Assembly (NCBI RefSeq): GCF_019977355.1
Contig: NZ_AP024655.1
Span: 2,914,001 to 2,978,000 of the forward strand
From: Arthrobacter sp. NicSoilB8
GTDB taxonomy: Bacteria > Actinomycetota > Actinomycetes > Actinomycetales > Micrococcaceae
DNA length: 64,000 nt
Reading direction: 5' to 3'
The stretch's first letter is position 1, and the number at the start of each line of letters is the position of its first letter. Shown piece after piece: positions 7,651 through 15,989 of this stretch. The notes beneath the pieces were generated by a model. The model made no database searches, was not told the DNA's origin, and saw nothing but the letters and a program-made list of their open reading frames with translations. Made by a program: the position numbers and the translations under genes.

Positions 7651-8688
7651 TCAGGTGGCGAGCCGGGCAAGGATGGATCGGGCCGAGCCGACCATGGAGC
7701 GGTTAAACCCTGTGCCCGCCCAGAGGTTAACACGGTGGGAATCACCGGCCCCGGCTGCTGCGGCCCGCAGGGGACGGGTCAGGTGATGAATTTCCGGATA
7801 TCCGAAGGGCGCCTCGGGGTCGTGCTGCCGCATGAAGTCGTTGTACAGACCCCGCGCATATCTGCCGGAGAAGGCCTTGGTGACGGCCGTCGTCGTAAAT
7901 TGACCAGAGGAAAGTGCGGCCCGGTGCACGGCTCCGGTGCCAGCTTCGTCTGCCCTGAGGAAGGCGGTGCCGGCCTGGACTGCCACGGCACCCCGCGAAA
8001 GCGCAGCCCGCGTATCTGCCCCCGTGACAATGCCACCTGCTGCAATCAACGGGATCTCCAGGCTGGACAAATCGTTGAGCAGCACGTGCAGGGGGGTGAC
8101 TCCTGCGGGCGCGGTTGGATCGAAAGTACCCCTGTGCCCGCCAGCTTCAGGTCCCTGGACGCAGAGCATGTCCGCCCCGGCGGCCATCGCCAGCTTCGCT
8201 TCGGCACGCGAGGTGACCGTCACGGTCACTGACACCCCCCGTTCCTGCAACGCGGTGATGATGCCCGCCTCCGGCACGTCGAAGGTAAACGACACGACGG
8301 CGGGGGCCAGCTCGTAGAGGACGTCGAGTTTGTTTTGCCAGTCGTCATCATCGTGTCTGGGATCGCCGAGGGTCACCTGCAGGCGGGATGCGTCGGAGGC
8401 GAGGGAATGTGCGTATTGCTCTAGGACGTCAGGCCGGATTATCGGGGGCTGGGGGACGAAGAGATTGACGCCGAACGGGGCGTCGGTGAGGTCCCTGACA
8501 GCCTTGATCTCGGCGCCCATACTGTCCGCCGTTTTATATCCCGCGGCCAGGAACCCCAGTCCTCCGGCGGAGCTCACGGCGGCCGCAAGCTGTGGGGTAG
8601 AGGGGCCGCCCGCCATTGGGGCTTGGATGACGGGCAGTGGCAGTGCGGTGATATCGAAGCGGGATTGATTCGTCGTGGACGTGTTCAT
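7651..8688 (-). CDS. Nitronate monooxygenase (NMO / 2-nitropropane dioxygenase family)
   Basis: 345 residues from ATG 8688, which has GAAGGGACC upstream. FMN-binding TIM barrel: LPVIQAPMAGG, AAVSSAGGLGFLAAGY, GADMLCVQGPEAGGHRG (flavin/phosphate segment with catalytic His), PLIAAGGIVTGADT and GAVAVQAGTAFL. NMOs oxidise alkyl nitronates such as propionate-3-nitronate; some relatives are enoyl reductases (FabK), but the VQGPEAGGHRG stretch fits class I NMO. Last gene of a minus-strand run HxlR - MFS - NMO with short gaps (95 and 52 bases), so it is probably induced with the pump by the same inducer. It ends 38 bases from the convergent CGNR gene. Confidence 0.87.
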   Translation of the reverse strand: MNTSTTNQSRFDITALPLPVIQAPMAGGPSTPQLAAAVSSAGGLGFLAAGYKTADSMGAEIKAVRDLTDAPFGVNLFVPQPPIIRPDVLEQYAHSLASDASRLQVTLGDPRHDDDDWQNKLDVLYELAPAVVSFTFDVPEAGIITALQERGVSVTVTVTSRAEAKLAMAAGADMLCVQGPEAGGHRGTFDPTAPAGVTPLHVLLNDLSSLEIPLIAAGGIVTGADTRAALSRGAVAVQAGTAFLRADEAGTGAVHRAALSSGQFTTTAVTKAFSGRYARGLYNDFMRQHDPEAPFGYPEIHHLTRPLRAAAAGAGDSHRVNLWAGTGFNRSMVGSARSILARLAT

Positions 8689-8740
8689 GATGCCGGTCCC
8701 TTCGTTACGTGTGCCGCAGATGGCAGTCTGAAATGTTCCT

Positions 8741-9976
8741 TCACTTTTGCCGGCCGCGGCTGATGCGCATTTGAGCGACAAGGCTGACGAGTGCGAGGGC
8801 GACGGTCGCGCCCCCATATCCGACGACCGTCGGCAGGAGGCCCAGCGGAGCGGCCAACTGGCCCGCGATGATGACGGGCAGGCCGAACGCGATGTAGGCG
8901 ACGACGTAAATGGCTGCGACGATGCCCGCCCTCTGTTGAGGGACGGCCAGCGGCATGATCAGACGCAGCGAGGCGGAGAACGCAGCGCCGAAGCCGATGC
9001 CCATGACGACCAGCCCGGCGATCATGAGCGCGAGGCTTCCCGACAGCACGGCGGCCACGATGACGACGGTCCCGGCGATGGATGAGTAAATTCCGGTTGT
9101 CATTCCGCGCCGGGGGCTGAACCGGGCGAAAGCGACTCCCACCACGGCCGACGTCGCCGGCGCGATGAAGCCGCTGAGGCCGTTGACCAGTCCGCTGTTG
9201 AGGTGGAAGACACTGCGTACGATGGTCGGCGCGAGCCCGAGGGACAGGCCCGCGAGCATCCAGACGGCGGCAATCACGGGGGCGGCGGCGGCGAATTCCT
9301 TGCTGGCGGCCGGCGGAACAAAGACGCGCGGAATCAGGGAACGCAACGCTCCGGGTGTGCGGGTCACACTCTCAGGCGAGAGCGCGACAACGACAATTCC
9401 CAGGACCGTCACGATCGTGAGGACGGTGAAGATGATCGTGTTCGCCTCGGGTGTGAACTGGATGGCGAACCCGGCAAGCAATGCGCCGACAGCGAGTCCT
9501 GCGGTCATGCCGACGCTGCCAAGAATGCTGCCCAGCCTTTTCCGGTTCGGCGGGGCGAGTTCGGCGAGGGTGGCCGTGAATGCGCTGGTGGCGGCGCCGG
9601 TGGCGAGGCCCTGCACGACGCGGGCGGCAATCACCCACCCGATGTCCGGGGCCACGAGGAACATCAGGGTCGCCGCGAGCTGAACGAGGAGTGCTCCGAT
9701 CAGCACGGGCCGCCGGCCGACATGGTCGGATAGTGAACCGACAGTCAGCATGGCGGCAAGGAAACCGATCGCGTAGACAGCGAACGCCAGGGTCAGGACC
9801 GCGGCGGGAAAATGCCATTGCTCCTGGTAGAAGGGAAGCAGGGGCGTCGGTGCGCCCGCCGCCAGGTACAGGCTGATGAAGGTGACCGCGTTCCCCGCGA
9901 AGGCTGCCCCGGAAGGAAGCCTGGAGCGACGGCGCGCGGCCGGTGTACGAGTTTCGAGGGATGCAATAGCTGACAT
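8741..9976 (-). CDS. MFS transporter, drug-efflux type
   Basis: 411 residues, about 12 transmembrane segments. Motif A-like SDHVGRRPVLIG follows TM2-3, and RVVQGLATGAATSAF in TM4-5 resembles motifs B/C of drug:H+ antiporters. The first segment begins after a basic leader (TPAARRRSRLPSG). I chose ATG 9976 (MSAIASLETR), which gives the usual MFS length; a longer frame upstream has no family support and the ribosome site is weak. It sits between the HxlR repressor and the nitronate monooxygenase on one transcript, suggesting export of the toxic compound or its product (inference). Substrate cannot be predicted. Confidence 0.88.
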   Translation of the reverse strand: MSAIASLETRTPAARRRSRLPSGAAFAGNAVTFISLYLAAGAPTPLLPFYQEQWHFPAAVLTLAFAVYAIGFLAAMLTVGSLSDHVGRRPVLIGALLVQLAATLMFLVAPDIGWVIAARVVQGLATGAATSAFTATLAELAPPNRKRLGSILGSVGMTAGLAVGALLAGFAIQFTPEANTIIFTVLTIVTVLGIVVVALSPESVTRTPGALRSLIPRVFVPPAASKEFAAAAPVIAAVWMLAGLSLGLAPTIVRSVFHLNSGLVNGLSGFIAPATSAVVGVAFARFSPRRGMTTGIYSSIAGTVVIVAAVLSGSLALMIAGLVVMGIGFGAAFSASLRLIMPLAVPQQRAGIVAAIYVVAYIAFGLPVIIAGQLAAPLGLLPTVVGYGGATVALALVSLVAQMRISRGRQK

Positions 9977-10071
9977 TTGAGGACTTCTGTTCTGCCGGCC
10001 AACGATCCTCCGGCAACGTGGTTGATTTGTGTGCTGAGCTCCGGCGTCCGGGGCAGCGCGGCGCTGACTGG

Positions 10072-10569
10072 TCAGGCGCGCCCTTGCTCGATCCAGTCGC
10101 CGTTTGCGGCGATTTCGAGATCGTCGAACCCGAGTTGCGCATCCGATTCGGCATGGGGTCCGATGACGACTGGAATGTCCGTGCCGCGTTTCACGAGCCG
10201 CAGCGGGCCACCGTCGTCGGACTGCAAATACCGGTTGCCCCACTGCATCAGCGCGAACACCGCGGGCATGAGATCTGCACCCTTCGGCGTCAGGACATAT
10301 TCATAGCGCTTCCGCTTGCCCTCTTCCTGGTAGGGACGCTTTTCGAAGAGGCCAAGATCCGTAAGCTGCTTGAGCCGGGCCGAAACTATGGCATCCGTGC
10401 CTTTTGTCCGTCGCACGAAGTCGTCGAATCGGGTGGTGCCGTAGATGGCCTCCCGCAGGATGAGCATGGATGACCGCGTACCGATGATCTCCATCGTCAT
10501 GGCGATGGAGCAGTTCTCCATCCGCCAGGCGCCCCGGTCCTCGAGCGCGCCTTTGAGTTTGATTGACAT
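10072..10569 (-). CDS. HxlR family transcriptional regulator
   Basis: 165 residues. The winged-helix HxlR domain is clear: CSIAMTMEIIGTRSSMLILR, TTRFDDFVRRTKGTDAIVS (recognition region), RLKQLTDLGLFEKRPY and KRYEYVLTPKGADLMP. The N-terminal Cys20 corresponds in position to the redox or alkylation-sensing Cys of YodB/HypR-type members. A C-terminal extension of ~45 residues follows. It heads the minus-strand unit with the MFS pump and nitronate monooxygenase, and inverted repeats overlap its own promoter, so autorepression relieved by electrophiles is likely. The effector is not known. Confidence 0.9.
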   Translation of the reverse strand: MSIKLKGALEDRGAWRMENCSIAMTMEIIGTRSSMLILREAIYGTTRFDDFVRRTKGTDAIVSARLKQLTDLGLFEKRPYQEEGKRKRYEYVLTPKGADLMPAVFALMQWGNRYLQSDDGGPLRLVKRGTDIPVVIGPHAESDAQLGFDDLEIAANGDWIEQGRA

Positions 10570-10603
10570 AGAGCCACCTGCCTGACTTCCAGTTGTAGTA
10601 GCT

Positions 10604-10639
10604 AGAGCGTAGCTTGCTGACTACCAAAATGTCAAGCTA
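10604..10639 (-). promoter_or_regulatory. Promoter and inverted-repeat operator of the HxlR unit
   Basis: On the minus strand TTGACA (10630-10635) and TACGCT (10606-10611) are 18 bp apart. The arms TAGCTTG (10610-10616) and CAAGCTA (10633-10639) span this promoter, and AGCTA-N5-TAGCT (10600-10614) overlaps the -10 box. This is a good fit to a repressor site for the adjacent HxlR protein. Confidence 0.6.
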
Positions 10640-10662
10640 GCTGCCTGGGTGCCCTAAGGCGA

Positions 10663-10683
10663 ATCACCTCCTTGACAGGTGAC
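10663..10683 (+). promoter_or_regulatory. Operator-like palindrome D over a TTGACA -35 box
   Basis: 21 bp, ATCACCT-N7-AGGTGAC. It contains the -35 hexamer TTGACA (10672-10677), followed 18 bp later by CAGTAT (10696-10701). Its centre is 40 bp from palindrome C, the same spacing as the pair before the CGNR gene. Confidence 0.6.
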
Positions 10684-10702
10684 GCAATCGCATGCCAGTA
10701 TC

Positions 10703-10723
10703 GTTACCAGTTGAACCGGTGAC
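10703..10723 (+). promoter_or_regulatory. Operator-like palindrome C just downstream of the -10 box
   Basis: 21 bp, GTTACC-N9-GGTGAC with inner GTTGAAC. It begins one base after the CAGTAT -10 hexamer, so it covers the start site of transcription for the 10761-12913 genes. Same architecture as palindrome B. Confidence 0.65.
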
Positions 10724-10760
10724 GCGGCTAGACCCCCACTACCGACCGAAAGGAACCCCC

Positions 10761-10937
10761 ATGGGACAGCCCATCACCGAGGTACTGACAGACGCACTAA
10801 AGAAGGCCGCGACCGCCCACGGCATCTACGAAACCGAAGTCCTGGGCGGGGTGTACGACACCGAATGGCCGCAGTGGTACGCGGAACACATGACCCGCAC
10901 GCTCGCCGAAGCAGGCCACCGGCTCACCGCCGGCTAG
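10761..10937 (+). CDS. Small protein of unknown function (58 aa), first gene of the CGNR-type operon
   Basis: 58 residues from ATG 10761, which has AAAGGA eight bases upstream. The sequence is acidic and helical at first (EVLTDALKKAATAHGIYE) and ends in a compact aromatic segment (GGVYDTEWPQWYAEHMTRTL). There is no signal peptide, membrane segment or metal-binding cysteines. The conserved-looking GG-Y-WP-WYA-HM pattern suggests a real family, but I cannot name it. It is the first gene after the two palindromes at 10663 and 10703, followed 87 bases later by the VOC gene, so it is presumably made in the same stress response. Confidence 0.65.
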   Translation: MGQPITEVLTDALKKAATAHGIYETEVLGGVYDTEWPQWYAEHMTRTLAEAGHRLTAG

Positions 10938-11024
10938 CACCACCCACCCAGGCAGCGGCACCGGCTGGTGCCGACAAAAACAACCACACCCAACTCACGA
11001 AACTCACCAAAAGGATGCAACACC

Positions 11025-11468
11025 ATGGATTTGAAGCTTGAAGTACTGTTCGTTCCCGTTTCGGACGTCGACCGGGCCAAGGCCTTCTACGAATCGCTCG
11101 GATTCCGCCTCGATATCGACTACATCGCAAGCGACGAGTACCGGGTGGCGCAGCTGACCCCTCCCGGGTCGGAAGCATCCATCATCATCGGCAAGAGCAT
11201 CACCGCTGCCACACCCGGGTCGCTCCAGAATCAGATTTTCGCCGTGAAGGATATCCTCGCCGCCCGGGCCGACCTTGTGGAAAAGGGCGTTGACGTCTCC
11301 GAGGTATTCCACTACGCGAAGGGATTCATCTTCCACCGCGACAACCAGCACCGCGTTGCCGGACCACACCCCGAACGCGCCGATTACCAGTCCTTTGCCA
11401 CCTTCAGCGACCCGGACGGCAACACCTGGTCTCTTCAGGAAATCAACACCCGGGCGCCCGGGCGATGA
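11025..11468 (+). CDS. VOC (glyoxalase/bleomycin-resistance/dioxygenase) family protein
   Basis: 147 residues from ATG 11025 with AAAGGA upstream. The two beta-alpha-beta3 modules of the VOC fold are visible: VLFVPVSDVDRAKAFYESLG at the start of the first and FATFSDPDGNTWSLQEI at the end of the second, with the usual metal-ligand Glu (SLQEI). Many VOC proteins conjugate or isomerise reactive carbonyls or bind drugs. The stop overlaps the start of the MerA-like gene by four bases (ATGA), so they are translationally coupled. Product and substrate are unknown; the context suggests detoxification of an electrophile. Confidence 0.88.
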   Translation: MDLKLEVLFVPVSDVDRAKAFYESLGFRLDIDYIASDEYRVAQLTPPGSEASIIIGKSITAATPGSLQNQIFAVKDILAARADLVEKGVDVSEVFHYAKGFIFHRDNQHRVAGPHPERADYQSFATFSDPDGNTWSLQEINTRAPGR

Positions 11469-12913
11469 GCACCCCAAGCGGTTCAACAGACGGTTCAGCA
11501 GAATATGACCTGATCGTGCTCGGCGGCGGTGCCGTGGGCGAGAACATCGCCGACCGCGCAGTCCAGGGCGGCCTGACCGCGGTGATTGTCGAAGGCGAGC
11601 TCGTCGGGGGCGAGTGCTCTTACTGGGCATGCATGCCCTCAAAGGCGCTGCTGCGCTCCGCCCAGGTGCTGCGCGCGGCCCGTCGGGTTCCCGGGGCCGC
11701 GCAGGCCGTGACCGGTCAACTCGACGTGCAAGCCGTGCTGGCTCGCCGGGACTCATTCGCCAGTAACTGGTCCGACGGCGGGCAGGTGAAGTGGCTCGAA
11801 AGCGCCGGCATTGCGCTGGTGCGCGGTCACGGCCGGCTCACCGGCACAAAGGAAGTCACCGTCACGGGCCCGGACGGTTCGACGACGGTGCTCACCGCCC
11901 GCCAGGCCGTGTCCATCACGACGGGATCAGATGCCCTCCTTCCCGACATCGACGGGCTGGCTGGTGCCCGGCCGTGGACGAGCCGGGAGGCTACCAGCAT
12001 CAAGGCTGTTCCTGAAAGCCTGGCGATCATTGGCGGCGGCGTAGTTGCCACCGAGATGGCGACGGCCTTCGCCGCTTTTGGGACGGCGGTAACCCTTGTC
12101 TCCCGCAGCGGGCTGCTCTCAGGCATGGAGCGCTTCGCCGGCGATCTGGTCGCGGACGCCCTTCGCGGCCAAGGTGTCACCGTAATGCTTGAGACGAAAA
12201 CCACCCGCGTTTCCCGCGACGAAAGCGGCGTCACCCTCGAAACCGGGGACGGGAGCTCGATCACCGCCCAGGAAGTCCTCGTGGCAACCGGCCGCACCCC
12301 CCGTACCCGGGACATCGGCCTCGATTCGATCGGCCTCACACCCGGGGCTTGGATTGAGACCGACGACACCATGCTGGTTCCGGGCTTTGACTGGCTCTAC
12401 GCGGCCGGCGACGTGACGAATCGGGCCCTTCTCACCCACCAGGGGAAGTACCAGGCCCGCGCGGCGGGTGATGTCATCGCCGCCCGGGCCACCGGAGCAC
12501 GGGTATCGGACGCGCCATGGGGAACCCATGTGGCCACCGCCGACCACGAGGCGGTGCCGCAGGTCACGTTTACCGACCCGGAGATTGCCTCCGTGGGCCT
12601 CACCGCCGCCGATGCGCGCAAGCGCGGCTTCGACATCCGGGTGGTCGACTACGAGATCGGGCACGTCGCCGGTGCCAGCGTGCGGGCCGACGGCTACACG
12701 GGCACCGCCCGGATGGTGGTCGACGAAACGCGAAAGGTCGTGCTCGGCGTGACCTTCGCCGGTCCGGACGTGAGCGAACTGCTGCACGCCGCGACAATCG
12801 CGGTGGTCTCAGAAGTCCCGATCGACCGCCTGTGGCATGCTGTTCCGGCCTACCCCACGGTCAACGAGGTCTGGCTGCGGCTCCTCGAAACCTACGGGCG
12901 GCCGGCCCGCTAG
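11465..12913 (+). CDS. Class I pyridine nucleotide-disulfide oxidoreductase (MerA/Lpd-like)
   Basis: 482 residues. FAD-binding [10 protein letters not shown] near residue 18, redox-active disulfide [15 protein letters not shown] (Cys pair spaced C-x5-C), NAD(P) Rossmann motif [12 protein letters not shown] (residues ~188-199), second FAD segment [15 protein letters not shown], and C-terminal dimerisation domain with [13 protein letters not shown] providing the catalytic His-Pro pair. It lacks the N-terminal HMA domain and the vicinal C-terminal cysteines of mercuric reductase, so reduction of Hg(II) is unlikely; quinone or disulfide reduction is more plausible. It overlaps the VOC gene by four bases and ends the palindrome-controlled operon. 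Confidence 0.9.
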   Translation: MSTPSGSTDGSAEYDLIVLGGGAVGENIADRAVQGGLTAVIVEGELVGGECSYWACMPSKALLRSAQVLRAARRVPGAAQAVTGQLDVQAVLARRDSFASNWSDGGQVKWLESAGIALVRGHGRLTGTKEVTVTGPDGSTTVLTARQAVSITTGSDALLPDIDGLAGARPWTSREATSIKAVPESLAIIGGGVVATEMATAFAAFGTAVTLVSRSGLLSGMERFAGDLVADALRGQGVTVMLETKTTRVSRDESGVTLETGDGSSITAQEVLVATGRTPRTRDIGLDSIGLTPGAWIETDDTMLVPGFDWLYAAGDVTNRALLTHQGKYQARAAGDVIAARATGARVSDAPWGTHVATADHEAVPQVTFTDPEIASVGLTAADARKRGFDIRVVDYEIGHVAGASVRADGYTGTARMVVDETRKVVLGVTFAGPDVSELLHAATIAVVSEVPIDRLWHAVPAYPTVNEVWLRLLETYGRPAR

Positions 12914-12933
12914 GCGTTGGTCCCGGCCTTGGC

Positions 12934-12973
12934 GGCGGTGCCGTCTCCGTAATCTTGCGGCGACGGCACCGCC
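12934..12973 (+). terminator. Hairpin downstream of the MerA-like gene
   Basis: Perfect 12-bp inverted repeat (12934-12945 with 12962-12973) around a 16-base loop, 20 bases after the stop codon. There is no T-run, so it is probably a weak or factor-assisted terminator. Confidence 0.4.
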
Positions 12974-13023
12974 GTCGTCCGCCCTGTCCACGTCGTTGGA
13001 TAAAGCGACTACACGGAACTTTG

Positions 13024-13094
13024 CCGGATCTCCCCCGGATCTCTACCGGATCTCCTCAAGCGGGCCCAAGGTTTTCCGAGGATCTGTGAGGATC
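13024..13094 (+). repeat. Helically phased GGATC direct-repeat array
   Basis: Three copies of CCGGATCTC begin at 13024, 13035 and 13046, exactly 11 bp apart, and two copies of GAGGATC begin at 13078 and 13088. The core GGATC therefore recurs on one face of the helix five times before the M1 peptidase gene. This looks like a tandem binding site for a response-regulator-like protein. Confidence 0.55.
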
Positions 13095-13177
13095 ATGGGC
13101 CACATTCCACAGACCCGCATGCCTCCGGTCATGATCACCCTCGGATGTCCAGACTAGTGAGCGGAAAGGACCTGCAG

Positions 13178-14803
13178 ATGATCGAACACCAGCTCCCGGC
13201 ACACGGAACGAATGTCGCCTCTGGGCACAGGGACAGGCAAAGAAATGGACGCCTACGCCACATGGCGATTGCCCTGGTGCTGGCGGCGGCCGGGTCCGGG
13301 GCGATCAGCGGCGCGGCGCAGGCCGCCCCCGCACACGACGGACCCCGCTACGTAGCGGGCGCATCCGGCAGCGGCGACGCATATTTCCCCTACGCCGGCA
13401 ACGGCGGGTACGACGTCCTGCACTACGACCTCGCCCTGCGCTACGCGCCGCCGTCGGACGCCGCGGTGCTCGAAGGCCGCCTCAGCGGCGTCGCGACCGT
13501 CACACTGCGCGCGACGCAGGACCTGCAGTCCCTCAACTTCGACCTCCGCGGCCTCGGCGTCACGTCGGTCCGGGTCGACGGCAGGGCCGCGACGCACGGG
13601 AAGCCGCAGGGCAGCGACCGTGCCGGGTGGTCACAGCAGCAGGACGACGCGAACCGCATCTGGGAACTCACCGTCGGTCTGCAGCCGAAGCTGAAGTCGG
13701 GACAGACGACGACGATCGTCATTGAGTACGGCGGAGTCACCGGACGGCCGCTCGACACCACCGGGGCACTCTACGGGTGGGTCACGACCGCTGACGGCGC
13801 CATGGTCGTGAACGAACCCGAGGGCGCGGCGACCTGGTACCCCGTGAACGACGACCCCGAAGACAAGGCAACCTACACGTTCCGCATCACGGTGCCGGAC
13901 GGCAAGACGGCCGTGGCGAACGGGCTGCCCGTCGGCCGCCCGGTGACCAAGGCCGGGTGGACGACATGGACCTGGAAGGCCTCGGAACCGATGGCCAGCT
14001 ACCTGTCGACGGCGAGCGTCGGCGACTTTGCCCTGTCCCGCGAGGTGGGTCCGCGCGGGCTGCCGATCATCAACGCGATCGACGCCGGCGTGACGGGCGC
14101 GGCACTGGCGGAAACCAATGCGTCACTCGCACAGCAGCCCGCAATGATCACCTTCCTGGAGGGCCGGTTCGGGCGGTACCCGTTCGAGTCGTTCGGCGCG
14201 ATCGTCGACGACGACACGGTCGGCTATGCGCTTGAGACGCAGACGAGGCCGGTCTACTCGGAGGTCGCAGACGAATACACCGTGGTGCACGAACTCGGGC
14301 ACCAGTGGTTCGGAAACTCGGTGAGTCCGTCTGACTGGAAGGACATCTGGCTGAACGAGGGCTGGGCGACGTACGTCGAGTGGCTGTGGGCCGAGCACCA
14401 GGGCACGGCCACGATGCCGGAGCAGTTCGCGGACGCGGTGGCCTACCTCGACAAGAACAACCGCTGGGCGCTCAACATTGCCGACCCGGGCCGCGACAAC
14501 CTGTTCGTGGGCCAGGTCTATCTTCGAGGTGCGGCTGCTCTCCACGCGCTGCGCGCGACGATCGGCGACGCGGCGTTCTTTGAGGGCGCCCGTTTGTGGC
14601 TGACCCGATTCAACGACTCGACGGCGGGGACGGAAGACTTCGAGGCCGTCATGGAAAAAGCCTCGGGTCAGCAACTCGACGCGTTCTTCGACGACTGGCT
14701 GCGCGAGGGCGACCGCCCGGCGATGCCGCAGCTCTCCGCGGATTCCGTGTCTCATGGAACGGGCCGGCACGCGGTCTCCCCCGACGGGTCGAGGACGAGA
14801 TAG
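13178..14803 (+). CDS. Secreted M1 family metallopeptidase
   Basis: 541 residues from ATG 13178, preceded by AAAGGA. A signal peptide (hydrophobic MAIALVLAAAGSGAISGAAQA, cut near AQA-AP) sends it outside. The N-terminal saddle-like beta domain (YDLALRYAPP and FDLRGL segments) precedes the zinc site: HELGH at 371-375 with the third ligand Glu394 in WLNEGWATY, the gluzincin HExxH-x18-E pattern. The upstream GAMEN-type exopeptidase motif is not obvious; YALETQTRP occupies its place. At ~540 residues it lacks the C-terminal helical domain of large aminopeptidases, as is usual for short actinobacterial secreted M1 enzymes. A phased GGATC array lies ~85-155 bp upstream. Confidence 0.9.
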   Translation: MIEHQLPAHGTNVASGHRDRQRNGRLRHMAIALVLAAAGSGAISGAAQAAPAHDGPRYVAGASGSGDAYFPYAGNGGYDVLHYDLALRYAPPSDAAVLEGRLSGVATVTLRATQDLQSLNFDLRGLGVTSVRVDGRAATHGKPQGSDRAGWSQQQDDANRIWELTVGLQPKLKSGQTTTIVIEYGGVTGRPLDTTGALYGWVTTADGAMVVNEPEGAATWYPVNDDPEDKATYTFRITVPDGKTAVANGLPVGRPVTKAGWTTWTWKASEPMASYLSTASVGDFALSREVGPRGLPIINAIDAGVTGAALAETNASLAQQPAMITFLEGRFGRYPFESFGAIVDDDTVGYALETQTRPVYSEVADEYTVVHELGHQWFGNSVSPSDWKDIWLNEGWATYVEWLWAEHQGTATMPEQFADAVAYLDKNNRWALNIADPGRDNLFVGQVYLRGAAALHALRATIGDAAFFEGARLWLTRFNDSTAGTEDFEAVMEKASGQQLDAFFDDWLREGDRPAMPQLSADSVSHGTGRHAVSPDGSRTR

Positions 14804-14882
14804 TAGTCCCCTCTTCCCTTGGCGCCCGTCCAGGGGGATGATCGGTTTCAGGTGAGGGCGGTTCCCGGCGGGGAGGTGTCAA

Positions 14883-15989
14883 ATGTCCCGGAATCTGGTG
14901 ATGTGTCTGGATGGGACCGGTGGCCAGTTGCGGGCCAGGGGCAACACGAACGTCCTTTTGCTGTACAACCTCCTCGATCATTCCGATCCCACCAAGCAGA
15001 TCGCCTACTATGACCCTGGGGTCGGCACGTTCGCGTCCGCAGGCGCGTGGACTCCGCTCGCTAGATCGGTCTCGCGGTTAGGCGGCCTTGCCTTCGGATG
15101 GGGCCTGCGGCAGAACCTCGGGGAAGCCTATACCTGGCTGATGCGGAACTGGGCACCCGGGGATCAGGTCTTCATCTTCGGGTTTAGCCGTGGCGCCTAC
15201 ACGGCCCGCGCCCTGGTGGGGATTCTTCGCGCCATCGGTGTGATGCGTCCAGGCTCCGAAAACCTCGTTCCGTATGTGGTCGCCACTTATGCCCGCCGGG
15301 GCGGTGAAATGAAGCTGGACTGGGACGAAGTGCACCTCACCTCGGAAGTGTTCGGGCAGCAGGTCGACGGCAAATCGACGGTGCCGGTGAAGTACCTGGG
15401 CGTCTGGGACACTGTCAAGGCCGCCGGGTTCCTCCGATGGGAGATCCGCTGGCCATATACCCGCGAACTCCCCAACGCCCTGCGCATCCGCCACGCCGTA
15501 TCGATCAATGAGAAGCGGGCCCCTTTCAAGGAGTATCTGGTCCACGCCCGCACCGACGGATCCTTGGAAGAGGTTTGGTTCGCCGGCGTGCACAGCGATG
15601 TCGGAGGGACCTTCATCGACAAGCCACCTGCCGGCCAGGCTACCCACCCGGGCACCAGGAATCGTGCGCCCCGGCTGTCGACCATCGCCTTGAAGTGGAT
15701 CATCGAGGGCGGCATTGCCGAGGGAATGCGGGTTCGGCCCCGTGCAGTCGCGGCGGCCTGCACGGTCACAGCCGCTGATGCGGCCGCGGTGCTGCACCGC
15801 CGCGGCCGGGCATGGGTTTTCCTCGGCACGCGCAACAGGAAGGTCCCCGACGGCGCCTCTGTCCATGCAAGCGTGAACACCAGGGCCGTCGACGATCCAA
15901 CGTTCAAGGCACCGGCCAGCGTAGCCTGGGTCGATCCAGATTGGGTCGGGCCACCATTGTTACCGGCGTCGGCCCGGGCTGAGCCGTGA
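14883..15989 (+). CDS. DUF2235 / Tle1-like alpha/beta hydrolase (putative phospholipase), gene 1 of three-hydrolase operon
   Basis: 368 residues from ATG 14883 with GGGAGG upstream. It begins NLVMCLDGTGG, the usual DUF2235 start. The catalytic triad can be placed: Ser102 in GFSRGAYTAR (GxSxG elbow), Asp176 in LGVWDTV and His237 in FAGVHSDVGG. In proteobacteria this family includes the type VI secretion lipase Tle1, but no secretion genes are nearby and there is no signal peptide, so it probably acts inside the producing cell or on an invader. The GTG of the next gene overlaps its stop by four bases, so the products are coupled. Its association with a peptidase and an MBL hydrolase is unusual. 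Confidence 0.87.
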   Translation: MSRNLVMCLDGTGGQLRARGNTNVLLLYNLLDHSDPTKQIAYYDPGVGTFASAGAWTPLARSVSRLGGLAFGWGLRQNLGEAYTWLMRNWAPGDQVFIFGFSRGAYTARALVGILRAIGVMRPGSENLVPYVVATYARRGGEMKLDWDEVHLTSEVFGQQVDGKSTVPVKYLGVWDTVKAAGFLRWEIRWPYTRELPNALRIRHAVSINEKRAPFKEYLVHARTDGSLEEVWFAGVHSDVGGTFIDKPPAGQATHPGTRNRAPRLSTIALKWIIEGGIAEGMRVRPRAVAAACTVTAADAAAVLHRRGRAWVFLGTRNRKVPDGASVHASVNTRAVDDPTFKAPASVAWVDPDWVGPPLLPASARAEP

